64,000 nucleotides of DNA from Micromonospora thermarum (GTDB taxonomy: Bacteria > Actinomycetota > Actinomycetes > Mycobacteriales > Micromonosporaceae), in NCBI RefSeq assembly GCF_012034245.1, contig NZ_JAATEO010000002.1:248001-312000 (forward strand), read 5' to 3'. Both the position numbers and the translations under genes were made by a program. Every line of letters starts with the position of its first letter. The first letter of the stretch is position 1. Positions 28,301-36,573 of the stretch are shown here, piece after piece. The notes beneath the pieces were generated by a model. That model saw nothing but the letters and a program-made list of their open reading frames with translations, made no database searches and was not told the DNA's origin.

Positions 28301-31300
28301 CGGCTACGGCCCGTTCCGGGCGGTCACCCACGAGCCGCTGCCCACCGGTACGCAGTCGCAGACCAAGCTGCTCGTCGGCGGCCTCGGCAGCGACCACGTG
28401 ATCGGCGGCGACGGCGGGGCGACCGTCTTCGGCGACCGGCGCCTGCCCGACGAGGCGTGCGCGGACGCCACCCTCGCCGACGCCCAGCCGAACCCCGCCG
28501 ACCAGGGCGCGGCCGACCTCATCCTCGGCGGCGCCGGGGTCGAGGTGGTCTCGGCCGGCAGCGGGGACGACCGGGCCGACCTCGGTGGCGGCGACGACCG
28601 CGTCTGCGGTCAGCTCGGCAACGACACCCTGCACCTCGGCGGCGGCGCGGACCGGGCCTGGGGCGCGGCGGGTGTCGACCAGCTGCACGGCGACGACGGT
28701 GACGACCTGCTCTTCGGCAACACCGACAACGACGGGCTGTTCGGCGGCACCGGCGTGGACACCGCCGAGGGCAACCAGGGCAACGACCAGGTCTTCGGTG
28801 GCCCGGACGCCGACGTCCTGTACGGCGGTGGGCGTACCGCCGGCACGAGCGACGGCCGGGACCACCTGTACGGCGAGGCGGGCGCCGACCGGATCGTCGG
28901 GGACAACGGCACCCCACGGACCGGCGACACCGGACCCGAGCCGCTCGACCTGGCCGGTGACGTCGCGGGCGCCGGCGACGGCGACGTGATCTCCGGCGGT
29001 GGCGAGAACGACGTGGCGTACGGCGGCCTCGGCGACGACCGGATCAACGGCGACGGCGGGGACGACCAGCTGGAGGGCAACAACGGCGCCGACCTGGTCC
29101 ACGGTGACCAGGGCCGGGACGAGATCGTCGGTGGCTCCGGGCAGGAGCCGACCCCCGGCACCGGCCGGCCGGACGCCGGCGACCAGCTGTACGGCGACGC
29201 CGACACCGACCTGATCGCCGGGGACAACGGCCGGTTCGCGCCGGCTACCGCCGACGCCACCCGGATCACCCAGGGCCGGGCCGGCCCGCAACGCAGGATC
29301 ACCCTGCTCGACCTCGGGTTCAGCCCGGTGGCCGGCACCAGCGGCGGTGACCTGATCTCCGGTGGGGACGCCGACGACGTCATCCTCGGCCAGGGCGGCC
29401 CGGACCGGGTGCACGCCGGCGGTGGCGCGGACTTCGCCGAGGGCGGCCCGGACTCCGACTGGATCGAGGGCAACGCCGGTGACGACGACCTGGTCGGTGG
29501 CTCCAGCACCGCGTACGACGGGTCCGGCGCCACCACCTGGGGCCAGCCGGACACGGCGGACGCCGTCTTCGGCGGACCCGGCTCCGACGCGGCCATCGGC
29601 GACAACGGCGCCGTGCTCCGCCCGCTCCCGGGTGAGGTGCCGACCTCGGTGACGATCCGGCTGGGCGCCGACGGCGCGCCGTTCGGCCCGCGGATCGTGG
29701 TCCTGCTGGACCGCGCGGCGGCCAGCGGCATCCGGTACGGCGGCGACCGGGTCAGCGGCGGCGACGGCGTCGACACCCTGTGGGGCCAGGACGGCGACGA
29801 CGCGCTGACCGGTGACGGCGACGGTGACTACCTGGAGGGCAACGGCGGTGCCGACGTCCTGCGCGGCGACAGCGCGCTGGATGCCACCGGGCGCAGCGTC
29901 GTCACCCCGCTGTCCGACCCGGGCTGGCCGGGCGCCCCGAGCGCCGCGGGCGGCCTGGTCGGCTCCGGCGCACCGGCCGGGCAGGACGACCTGATCGGCG
30001 GCAGCGCGGCCGCGGGCTTCCGGGACACCGGGGACGTGATCGAGGGCAACGGCGCCGACGACGTGGTCCTCGGCGACAACGGCTCGCTGCTGCGCACCGT
30101 GGTCACCGCCGACGGCGGGCACGCCGAGCGGGTCTACGCCGAGCGGTACCCGACCGACGCGGTGCCGGAGCACGCCACGGTGGCCCGTACGCACGACCCG
30201 GCCCTGCCCGGCCCGTCCACCCGGTTCTGCACCACCGCCCAGGCCACCTGCGAACCGGCCGGCGCCTTCGGTGGCGACCAGCTCTACGGTGACGGCGGCG
30301 ACGACGGGGTGTGGGGCCAGGACGGTGACGACACGATCCGCGGCGGTGCCGGCGACGACGACCTCCTCGGTGAGCTCGGCACCGACACCCTGTACGGCGA
30401 CGACGGCCAGGACGCCATCCTCGGCGACCGGGGCGGCGTGGTGAACCAGTACCTCAACGCCGACGACGTGGCGGCACTGGGCTTCACCGCCACGCTGTCG
30501 TCGGTGCCGCAGGAGTCGTACACCGGGTTCCGGCCCGGCGACTATGACCGGCGGGTGGACCTGCTGCACGACACCGACGGCGACGCCTGGATCGGCGACT
30601 CCACCGCGCCGCCGATGCCGCACGCCGGCCTGACCGCCGGCGCGGGGGACTTCATCCGCGGCGGCGCCGGGGCGGACAACATCCACGCCGGCTTCGGCGA
30701 CGACGTCGCCAACGGCGACAGCGGCGGCGACAAGCTGTTCGGAGCGGAGGGCTCGGACGTGTTGTGGGGTGGCAAGGGCTGCGACCCGGCGCTGGACGCG
30801 GCCAACCCGCAGTGCCAGGTGGACGGCGCGTTCAGCGCCGCTGCCCGGGGCGACCGTGACCAGTACGTCGACCACCTCTTCGGCGGTGCCGGGGCGACCA
30901 GCGGGCCGGCGGTGACCGCCGTGCTCGGCTCCGACCTGCTGGACTTCCGCCCGCGCGGGTCGTACCCGGACAACTGCGCTCCCGGCGCCTGGCCGGTGAC
31001 CACGGCGTCGGGGACGGTCGACCCCTGCCGCTGGTTCGAGATGACCGGGCTGGACGACGACGTCCTCGCCGACAACCAGCACCACCACGGCACCGACTGG
31101 ATCTACGGCGGCTGGGACCGGGACGTCCTCCAGGGTGACGTGACGGCGAACGGCCCGAACAACGGCGACCGGCTGTTCGACTGGAACGGCGCCTACAACC
31201 TGTACACCCACTGCAACGCGGCCTACGGCGGGTTCAACGACATACGCCAGCACAGCCCGGCCATGCAGGACTTCCTGACACGGCTGGCGTGGGCCGACGG

Positions 31301-31454
31301 CGCGGGTCGCAGCGCGACCGACGTGACCACGGCAGGCACGTCCGCCTTCCTGGAGCTGTCGTACGTGTATCCGCGGGACAACCGGGAGCAGGGGGCGGGG
31401 GCGGCCTACCCGAGCACCCCGGGGCACTTCGACCAACCGTCCTGCGCCGACTGA
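25386..31454 (+). CDS. giant RTX-like calcium-binding protein, 5' end missing
   Basis: About 2020 residues are open to the TGA at 31452-31454. Recognisable protein sequence begins abruptly near 25.39 kb (CLGVNVPLDLGIPGLSLKAK) with no signal peptide, no ribosome-binding site and no plausible start; upstream the same frame is only antisense of the GH87 remnant. The first 700 residues form an unidentified beta-rich region. From about 27.5 kb to 31 kb there are dozens of hemolysin-type Ca2+-binding nonapeptides (GGxGxDxLxG variants such as GGDGDDQLEG and GNQGNDQVFG) forming beta-roll blocks. The final 130 residues are aromatic-rich with paired cysteines. It would be an extracellular surface or matrix protein if exported. 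As it stands it probably lacks its export signal. Confidence 0.78.
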   Translation, partial: CKDAGSNTCLGVNVPLDLGIPGLSLKAKKGAPDAIQARLGWKLHLDLVLDRDEGFYVPTHDGDTSPEVQIGAAFDMTGDLAAQLAFIQVNATKQGTDPLVKAYFAIDLKGSPGEKSCFDPAVAANCTPEDDDKLTLAEFGDLGSLLATDLTAAVNIDWKLAAAVNTGDEAGSALPGISARFGLKWGLKHKQGELTATGANVETPLQVTFADIRLNAGDFFDKILKPVVDKLKTVTGPLQPIIDTLYAPIPVLSDLSKATGGPDITLVWLAQQFSTLSGGPNLDFIHTVREVINFVNRDLDCAGDDCSIPLGQFLVDPARALTTEASPASAESLIKRDDPFTQAKTDAEVKSAIDTAAGTDGDKLFTPKPNETESLAAKTGFKFPVFDNPASLFGLLMGQDVELVSFDSGPLTLGFSWRQSFGPVYAPPPVFITLAGSASVTARFIAGLDTAGIRHAIEAASDGTAVSAVGILDGLYFKTADDTGAAVPVVTLRGEIAAGAEVSVLIVKAGIQGGIRLTVGFSWNDPNNDGKFRTSEFLQALLVNPICLFTTSGQLSVFLKVYITIDLVLFSKTFDFTLVDATLLDFRAQPDCEPDPPELGGTVDDTLVVFAGKFGTKDQRGDKAWDNTSGTYAGVVIKVYALHYADADPEFDGFAIEALGRRQEFLNRDGEPPLTRVVVDGRGYQVGDASKTSMSILLLGDGDSGGDGTKVSTFDKTAVVIGSDGKDQIRTGTGPAYVDGRGGDDIIVTAEAAGTVSRVAGGPGKDTVTSGDGDNVVAGDSGLGAVDRTGDTPVRTGVGTTTLKGLVDWTKLVAPTEATDGETDHVTVGHGTNRVYGNGGDDVLGVLVNDKPNGKNTIVGGPGGDTINGGKGDDTIHTSDSGVPADVDQPGSGDAGLTNRVDTGAGQDTVHGSAGTDLVVSHSANGQTGHLHGYGGNDVLVGGYGTDELFGGPDEDYVIAEPSTVGEPGDSDGYGPFRAVTHEPLPTGTQSQTKLLVGGLGSDHVIGGDGGATVFGDRRLPDEACADATLADAQPNPADQGAADLILGGAGVEVVSAGSGDDRADLGGGDDRVCGQLGNDTLHLGGGADRAWGAAGVDQLHGDDGDDLLFGNTDNDGLFGGTGVDTAEGNQGNDQVFGGPDADVLYGGGRTAGTSDGRDHLYGEAGADRIVGDNGTPRTGDTGPEPLDLAGDVAGAGDGDVISGGGENDVAYGGLGDDRINGDGGDDQLEGNNGADLVHGDQGRDEIVGGSGQEPTPGTGRPDAGDQLYGDADTDLIAGDNGRFAPATADATRITQGRAGPQRRITLLDLGFSPVAGTSGGDLISGGDADDVILGQGGPDRVHAGGGADFAEGGPDSDWIEGNAGDDDLVGGSSTAYDGSGATTWGQPDTADAVFGGPGSDAAIGDNGAVLRPLPGEVPTSVTIRLGADGAPFGPRIVVLLDRAAASGIRYGGDRVSGGDGVDTLWGQDGDDALTGDGDGDYLEGNGGADVLRGDSALDATGRSVVTPLSDPGWPGAPSAAGGLVGSGAPAGQDDLIGGSAAAGFRDTGDVIEGNGADDVVLGDNGSLLRTVVTADGGHAERVYAERYPTDAVPEHATVARTHDPALPGPSTRFCTTAQATCEPAGAFGGDQLYGDGGDDGVWGQDGDDTIRGGAGDDDLLGELGTDTLYGDDGQDAILGDRGGVVNQYLNADDVAALGFTATLSSVPQESYTGFRPGDYDRRVDLLHDTDGDAWIGDSTAPPMPHAGLTAGAGDFIRGGAGADNIHAGFGDDVANGDSGGDKLFGAEGSDVLWGGKGCDPALDAANPQCQVDGAFSAAARGDRDQYVDHLFGGAGATSGPAVTAVLGSDLLDFRPRGSYPDNCAPGAWPVTTASGTVDPCRWFEMTGLDDDVLADNQHHHGTDWIYGGWDRDVLQGDVTANGPNNGDRLFDWNGAYNLYTHCNAAYGGFNDIRQHSPAMQDFLTRLAWADGAGRSATDVTTAGTSAFLELSYVYPRDNREQGAGAAYPSTPGHFDQPSCAD

Positions 31455-31465
31455 TCAACCGAACC

Positions 31466-31506
31466 CCTCCGGGGCCCGCCTCTCTCACGAGGGTCGGGCC
31501 CCGAGG
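31466..31506. terminator. hairpin terminator after the RTX-like gene
   Basis: A GC-rich stem of nine uninterrupted pairs (31470-31478 with 31495-31503) is extended by three more pairs after a one-base bulge. It encloses a loop that itself contains a small CCTC/GAGG helix. It starts 12 bases after the stop codon. Confidence 0.7.
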
Positions 31507-32038
31507 TCTGTCCGGCGTCGTCGGCGGGCGGCACGAGGACGCGTTTCAGCGGCCTGTGACGAACTTTCGTTTGCCCAGAGGAAAGTGTCAATGCGGCCAG
31601 CGAAAGGTCTGGACACGCTGGGGCCTACTTAGTAGGGTCCAAGACACATCGAAATGTTTCACCGAGAGGAACCGTCGGCGCGGTGACTCTCGACCCGTGG
31701 TCCCCAGGCGGCGCAACACGTCCGGCGGCCACGGCCAGGACCAGGGACGGCACCCCGGGTCGGCGCTACCACGAGCGCCCCGGTGCGGACACGCACCGCG
31801 GCTTGACCGATGCCCACCCCTTCGGACTCACACCCCGTCAGCTCCGACGCGGAACCCTGTCTGATCCCGCGTGCGATCCGGCTCGCCGCTGACATCAGGC
31901 ACATCCGGTTCACCAGGACGACCGTGACGACCGGTCACGGCCGAGGACCTCGTGCGGCCAGGGGGGGTCGTCGAGCGGGATCACCACGTTGCACGCCGAG
32001 CAGACGAAAGGTTCGTACGGGCCGTGAAAGAGGCAGTC
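31507..32038 (+). promoter_or_regulatory. 532-base upstream region with repeated CGAAA/TTTCG half-sites
   Basis: This is the long leader of the cupredoxin gene. It is locally AT-richer than its flanks and holds CGAACTTTCG at 31560-31569, CGAAAGG near 31611 and CGAAATGTTTCA at 31650-31661, plus a palindrome-like CCTACTTAGTAGG at 31624-31636. CGAAA-N-TTTCG elements are typical operators of LacI-type sugar regulators in actinobacteria. The sites are probably operators, but the promoter itself is not obvious. No open reading frame in this stretch looks real. Confidence 0.4.
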
Positions 32039-35000
32039 ATGAACGGGTTCTCACCGCCCGGCCGGCTCTCGGTACGCCGGCTGCGGAGATCGATTGCGGC
32101 CGCCGCCACGGCGGCCCTGATGATGCTGACCGCTGGACTGGCACCGGCTCCGGCCAACGCGCGTCCGGTCGACAACGACCGGGCGACGGCCGCCGCCGCG
32201 TCGTCGCAGCAACTCCAGGCGCAGGTGCTGACCTGGACCGCCGGCGACAACTTCCTCTCGTACCTGTCGGCACCCACCACCGCCGTCGCCGGGCCGGCGA
32301 CGCTGGTGTTCGAGAACAGCCGCGCGACCGGCAACACCACCGGCATGCAGCACACGCTGACGTTCGAGACGGGTAACCCGGCGTACAACAGCGACGTCGA
32401 CGTGAACATCCTCGCCGACCCGAGCGACGCCAACGGTGGCCGGTGGACCGTGGACGTCGTGCTCTCGCCCGGCACGTACCGGTTCTTCTGCGCGATCCCG
32501 GGTCACGGTGGGATGTCCGGCCTCCTGGTCGTCACCGGAGGCGGATCGGACACCACGCCGCCGACCGCGTCGGCCGCCGTGTCGGGTGAACGGGACGAGA
32601 ACGGGGCGTACGTCGGGTCGGCGACGGTGACGCTGTCGGCCACGGACACCGGCTCGGGCGTCAACCGCGTGGAGTACTCCCTGGACGGTGGCGCGTACGG
32701 CACCTACTCGTCGCCGGTCACGGTGAACCAGGCGGGTCAGCACACGCTGAGCTACCGGGCGACCGACAACGCCGGGAACACCTCCACCCCCCAGTCGGTG
32801 TCCTTCACGGTCGTGCAGCCCCCGCCGCCGGACACCACCCCACCGACCGTGACGGCCGCGGTGACCGGACAGCGGGACGAGAACGGCGCGTACGTCGGCA
32901 GCGCCACCGTCACCCTGTCCGCCGCCGACGCCGGTTCCGGTGTCGACCGGATCGACTACTCGGTGGACGGGGCCGCCTACGCCGCCTACTCGGCGCCGGT
33001 GACGGTGAACCAGCCGGGTCAGCACACGGTGAGTTACCGGGCGACGGACAAGGCGGGGAACACCTCGGCGGCGCAGCAGGTGTCGTTCACGGTGGTGGAC
33101 CCGCCGGCACCGGACACGACACCGCCGACCGCGTCGGCCGCCGTGTCGGGTCAGCGGGACGAGAACGGCGCGTACGTGGGCAGCGCCACCGTCACCCTGT
33201 CCGCCACGGACACCGGGTCGGGCGTGGACCGGATCGAGTACTCGCTCGACGGGCAGCCGTACGCGACGTACTCCGCGCCGGTCACGGTGAACCAGCCGGG
33301 TCAGCACACGGTCAGCTACCGGGCCACGGACAAGGCGGGCAACACCTCGACGGCGCAGCAGGTGACGTTCACGGTGGTGAACCCGCCGGCACCGGACACC
33401 ACACCGCCGACCGCGTCGGCCGCGGTGACCGGACAGCGGGACGACAACGGCGCGTACGTCGGCAGCGCCACCGTCACCCTGTCGGCCACCGACACCGGGT
33501 CGGGCGTGGACCGGATCGAGTACTCGGTGAACGGGGGCGCCTACGCCGCCTACACCGCGCCGGTGACCGTGAACCAGCCGGGTCAGCACACGGTGAGCTA
33601 CCGGGCCACCGACAAGGCGGGGAACACCTCGGCGGCGCAGTCGGTGTCGTTCATGGTGGTGCAGCCGCCGGCACCGGACACCACCCCGCCGACCGCGTCT
33701 GCCGCCCTGTCCGGTCAGCGGGACGAGAACGGCGCGTACGTCGGCAGCGCCACCGTCACCCTGTCGGCCACCGACGCCGGCTCGGGCGTGGACCGGATCG
33801 AGTACTCGCTCGACGGGCAGCCGTACGCGACGTACACCGCGCCGGTCACGGAGAACCAGCCCGGCCAGCACACGGTCAGCTACCGGGCCACCGACAAGGC
33901 GGGCAACACCTCGGCGGCGCAGCAGGTGACGTTCACGGTGGTGCAGCCGCCGGCACCGGACACCACCCCGCCGACCGCGTCGGCCGCGCTGTCGGGCCAG
34001 CTCGACGACAACGGGGCCTACGTCGGTAGCGCCACGGTGATCCTCTCGGCCACGGACGCGGGATCGGGCGTCGACCGGATCGAGTACTCCCGCGACGGGC
34101 AGCCGTACGCCGTGTACACCGGGCCCGTCACGGTGAACCAGCCCGGCCAGCACACGGTCAGCTACCGGGCCACCGACAAGGCCGGCAACACGTCGGGCAC
34201 CGCGTCGGTGACCTTCACCGTGGTCGCCAGCGGACCGGAGCCGGACTGCCCGGTGCCGGACACCCGGCCGACCGTGTGGCTCGGCACGGTCGACAGCGGC
34301 GTACCCAACCGCGTGGTCGACGGTGACTGCACGGTCAACAACGTCATCGAGGACGAGCGCACCTGGCCCCACCACGGCGAGTTCGTCACGCACGTCACGA
34401 CGGTGGCGGAGCACCTGCACCACCTGGGCGTGATCACCCACAAGGAGCACGGGCGCCTGGTGAGCGCCGCCGGCCGTTCCGGCGTCGGCAAGCCGGACGA
34501 GAAGAACGGCTACCAGCCGCTGCTCGACGGCTCCGCGGCGTCGTTCGCCCGGTGGCAGCACGTCGGGGCGGGCGGCTTCACCCGCAACGCCGACGGATCG
34601 ATCACCAGCCGTCCCGTCGCCGGCCTCGGCATGCTGTGGTACCCCGTGACGGCGTACGGCGACTTCTCCCTCAAGCTCCAGTGGCGCGACGACGCTCCGG
34701 GCACCGGCCGCGCCAACAGCGGCGTCTTCGTCCGCTTCCCGGACGTCCACCGGCACGCCGCCGAGTCCCGGCCGGAGTGGGTGGCCATCAAGTACGGCCA
34801 CGAGCTCCAGATCTTCGACCGGCCCGACGGGGACCAGTACAAGAGCGGATCGGTGTACGGCTTCGACCGGGTCGATCTCGCCGGGGCGCAGGCCACCCCG
34901 AAGGGCACCTGGAACGACTACGAGATCCGGGTGGTCGGCCAGCACTACTCGGTCTTCCGCAACGGCGAGCTCGTCAACGAGTACGTCAACAGCCCGGACG

Positions 35001-35185
35001 CGGTGTTCAGCCCGCCGCGCGCCGACGATCCCGGCGGCGCGGGACGCCAGAGCGCCAGCGGACACATCGGCCTGCAGAACCACGGCACCGCCGACGTCAT
35101 CAGCTTCCGCAACGTCCGCATCGCGCCCCTCTCCGCGTGCTGCCCGAACGGAACGGCGTCCGGCACCTCGAGCACCTGCTGTTGA
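32039..35185 (+). CDS. secreted cupredoxin / six Ig-like repeats / DUF1080 protein
   Basis: A 1048-residue exported protein starts at ATG 32039, five bases after AAAGAGG. A signal peptide spans about residues 1-42. Residues 60-168 are a plastocyanin-like domain with a full type 1 copper ligand set: His105 (MQHTL), Cys151, His156 and Met159 (FFCAIPGHGGM). Six tandem 94-residue OmpL47/Ig-like repeats occupy 171-734. After a 75-residue linker module with DCTVNNVIEDE...HGEFVTHV comes a DUF1080 (3-keto-disaccharide hydrolase / GH16-like) domain, YQPLLDGSA to SFRNVRIAPL, near 823-1035. The protein ends in a Cys-rich tail. The same C-terminal pair of modules recurs in the ThuA protein two genes on, and a laccase lies between, pointing to a common extracellular redox/sugar task. 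Confidence 0.85.
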   Translation: MNGFSPPGRLSVRRLRRSIAAAATAALMMLTAGLAPAPANARPVDNDRATAAAASSQQLQAQVLTWTAGDNFLSYLSAPTTAVAGPATLVFENSRATGNTTGMQHTLTFETGNPAYNSDVDVNILADPSDANGGRWTVDVVLSPGTYRFFCAIPGHGGMSGLLVVTGGGSDTTPPTASAAVSGERDENGAYVGSATVTLSATDTGSGVNRVEYSLDGGAYGTYSSPVTVNQAGQHTLSYRATDNAGNTSTPQSVSFTVVQPPPPDTTPPTVTAAVTGQRDENGAYVGSATVTLSAADAGSGVDRIDYSVDGAAYAAYSAPVTVNQPGQHTVSYRATDKAGNTSAAQQVSFTVVDPPAPDTTPPTASAAVSGQRDENGAYVGSATVTLSATDTGSGVDRIEYSLDGQPYATYSAPVTVNQPGQHTVSYRATDKAGNTSTAQQVTFTVVNPPAPDTTPPTASAAVTGQRDDNGAYVGSATVTLSATDTGSGVDRIEYSVNGGAYAAYTAPVTVNQPGQHTVSYRATDKAGNTSAAQSVSFMVVQPPAPDTTPPTASAALSGQRDENGAYVGSATVTLSATDAGSGVDRIEYSLDGQPYATYTAPVTENQPGQHTVSYRATDKAGNTSAAQQVTFTVVQPPAPDTTPPTASAALSGQLDDNGAYVGSATVILSATDAGSGVDRIEYSRDGQPYAVYTGPVTVNQPGQHTVSYRATDKAGNTSGTASVTFTVVASGPEPDCPVPDTRPTVWLGTVDSGVPNRVVDGDCTVNNVIEDERTWPHHGEFVTHVTTVAEHLHHLGVITHKEHGRLVSAAGRSGVGKPDEKNGYQPLLDGSAASFARWQHVGAGGFTRNADGSITSRPVAGLGMLWYPVTAYGDFSLKLQWRDDAPGTGRANSGVFVRFPDVHRHAAESRPEWVAIKYGHELQIFDRPDGDQYKSGSVYGFDRVDLAGAQATPKGTWNDYEIRVVGQHYSVFRNGELVNEYVNSPDAVFSPPRADDPGGAGRQSASGHIGLQNHGTADVISFRNVRIAPLSACCPNGTASGTSSTCC
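32549..34240 (+). repeat. six tandem 282-bp repeats within the cupredoxin gene
   Basis: Units begin at 32549, 32831, 33113, 33395, 33677 and 33959, each exactly 282 bp (94 codons) and each starting with codons for DTTPPT. The DNA of units 3 to 6 is nearly identical over long stretches, including synonymous sites, while unit 1 is the most divergent. This pattern points to recent duplication or gene conversion among the inner units. Confidence 0.9.
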
Positions 35186-35205
35186 GCGAGCGAAGGGAAC
35201 CAACC

Positions 35206-35367
35206 ATGGCGAAGCACAGATTCGACCGTCAGGCCCGGCTGCGCGGGCTCGCCGGGACCACCGTCGCGGTCAGTGCGGCGAGCCCGGCCGGAGCGTTGCC
35301 CGCAGGCGCCTCCGGTGGGTCGAGCGGCCATCTGATCCGACGCGGCGAGCTGCGGGGGGACCGGTGA
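35206..35367 (+). CDS. 53-residue leader-like ORF coupled to the laccase gene
   Basis: A short frame runs from ATG 35206 (AAGGGA upstream) to TGA 35365-35367 and overlaps the laccase GTG start by four bases. The peptide starts MAKHRFDRQARLRGLAG, has a weak hydrophobic stretch (TTVAVSAASPAGALPAG) and ends RRGELRGDR. It resembles the first part of a Tat- or Sec-type exported protein cut short, or a translational leader. No family is recognised. Its value may be only to couple translation of the laccase to the upstream cupredoxin gene, which ends 20 bases before it. Confidence 0.5.
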   Translation: MAKHRFDRQARLRGLAGTTVAVSAASPAGALPAGASGGSSGHLIRRGELRGDR

Positions 35368-36533
35368 GCGCGTCCACCTGGCGGCTGCCCGACACCGACC
35401 CCGCGCCGGAGCCCGACCGTCCCGGCCCGAGCGCGCGCCGACTGCTGATCGTGGCGGCCATCGTGCTGCTGACCGTCATCGGCGCCGGAGGGCTCGCGGC
35501 GGCGGGCGGCCCGACGGCGTTCTTCGCCGACCGGCCGGACGGCTGCGCCAAGCCGGACCGCAGCATCCAGCTGTACGCGGTGGAGCTGCCGAAGGACGGC
35601 ACCCAGATCCGGCTCGGCTACGGCCTCACGCCGGAGACCGCCTCCTACCCGGGCCCGACGATGGAGATGATGGAGGGGGAGTGCGTCGCCATCACCCTGC
35701 ACAACCGGGTGCCCGCCGCGACCCTGGAGCAGCTGCGCACCGACCCCGGCCATCCGCTGGGAGTCTCCCTGCACGTGCACGGGGTCAAGTACACGCAGCT
35801 GTCGGACGGCACGGTGCAGAGCAACTCCTTCGTCCCGCCGGGCGAATCGCGGACGTACACCTGGTTCGCGCAGCAGCGGAACAACCGGACCGGGGCGCAG
35901 GGTACGGCCGGCTACTGGTGGTACCACGACCACGTCGTCGGCGGCCCGCACGGGACGCAGGGCCTGGGCGCGGGGCTCTTCGGCGGGCTCGTCGTACGGC
36001 GGCCGGGCGACCCGAAGCCGGACCGGACGTACGTGACGGTCTTCGGCGACCGGCAGAGCATCAACCTGCGCCGCGGGGACGCGACCGACACCTGTGACCA
36101 GCAGAACCCGCAGCCCGGGCCGACCTGCCTGGTCGCCCGGAAGGGGGAGCGGGTCGAGTTCGTCGTCGTCGGCATCGGCAACGAGATGCACACCTTCCAC
36201 CTGCACGGGCACTCCTGGGCGGACACCCGGACCGGCGTGATCGGCAACGGGCAACCCTTCGCCGACTCCGTCCCGGTCATCGACAACAAGCCGCTCGGCC
36301 CCGGCGACTCGTTCGGCTTCACCGTGGTCGCCGGCGACTCGGTCGGACCGGGGCACTGGATGCTCCACTGCCACATGCAGTTCCACTCCGACGCCGGCAT
36401 GTCGACGATGCTGCACGTCCTGGACGAGTCCGGGGCGATGCCCCCGGGCCACGACCACTCCCACCCGGCAGCCGCGCCGGCCGCCGCCGCCACCTCGGCA
36501 GCCACCGGCGGCGGCGAGCACCAGCACAACTGA
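35364..36533 (+). CDS. two-domain laccase-like multicopper oxidase
   Basis: The 389-residue protein starts at GTG 35364. An N-terminal membrane-spanning or signal segment (LLIVAAIVLLTVIGAGGLA, about 28-46) follows a basic-proline-rich head. Both cupredoxin domains carry complete copper motifs: LHVHG near 137 and WYHDH near 190 in domain 1, HTFHLHGH near 276 and HWMLHCHMQFHSDAGM near 331-346 in domain 2. All type 1, 2 and 3 copper ligands therefore seem present. Two-domain laccases (small laccases) form trimers that oxidise phenolics or metal ions outside the cell with O2 as acceptor. The His-rich tail (GHDHSH, GEHQHN) could help load copper. It sits between two DUF1080 proteins on the same strand. 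Confidence 0.9.
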   Translation: MSASTWRLPDTDPAPEPDRPGPSARRLLIVAAIVLLTVIGAGGLAAAGGPTAFFADRPDGCAKPDRSIQLYAVELPKDGTQIRLGYGLTPETASYPGPTMEMMEGECVAITLHNRVPAATLEQLRTDPGHPLGVSLHVHGVKYTQLSDGTVQSNSFVPPGESRTYTWFAQQRNNRTGAQGTAGYWWYHDHVVGGPHGTQGLGAGLFGGLVVRRPGDPKPDRTYVTVFGDRQSINLRRGDATDTCDQQNPQPGPTCLVARKGERVEFVVVGIGNEMHTFHLHGHSWADTRTGVIGNGQPFADSVPVIDNKPLGPGDSFGFTVVAGDSVGPGHWMLHCHMQFHSDAGMSTMLHVLDESGAMPPGHDHSHPAAAPAAAATSAATGGGEHQHN

Positions 36534-36573
36534 CCACCGGGAAACCATGTCCCTCAATCCAGGAGGAGTCGAG

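Noticed and set aside
26361..31436. A minus-strand open frame of about 1690 codons opposite the RTX-like gene
   Set aside because: It is the antisense of Gly/Asp-rich repeats (Val/Ala/Pro-rich output), has no ribosome-binding site and no recognised domain.
32549..34240. Regular repeats that might be taken for a CRISPR array
   Set aside because: Units are 282-bp coding repeats in frame without spacers; they encode Ig-like domains.
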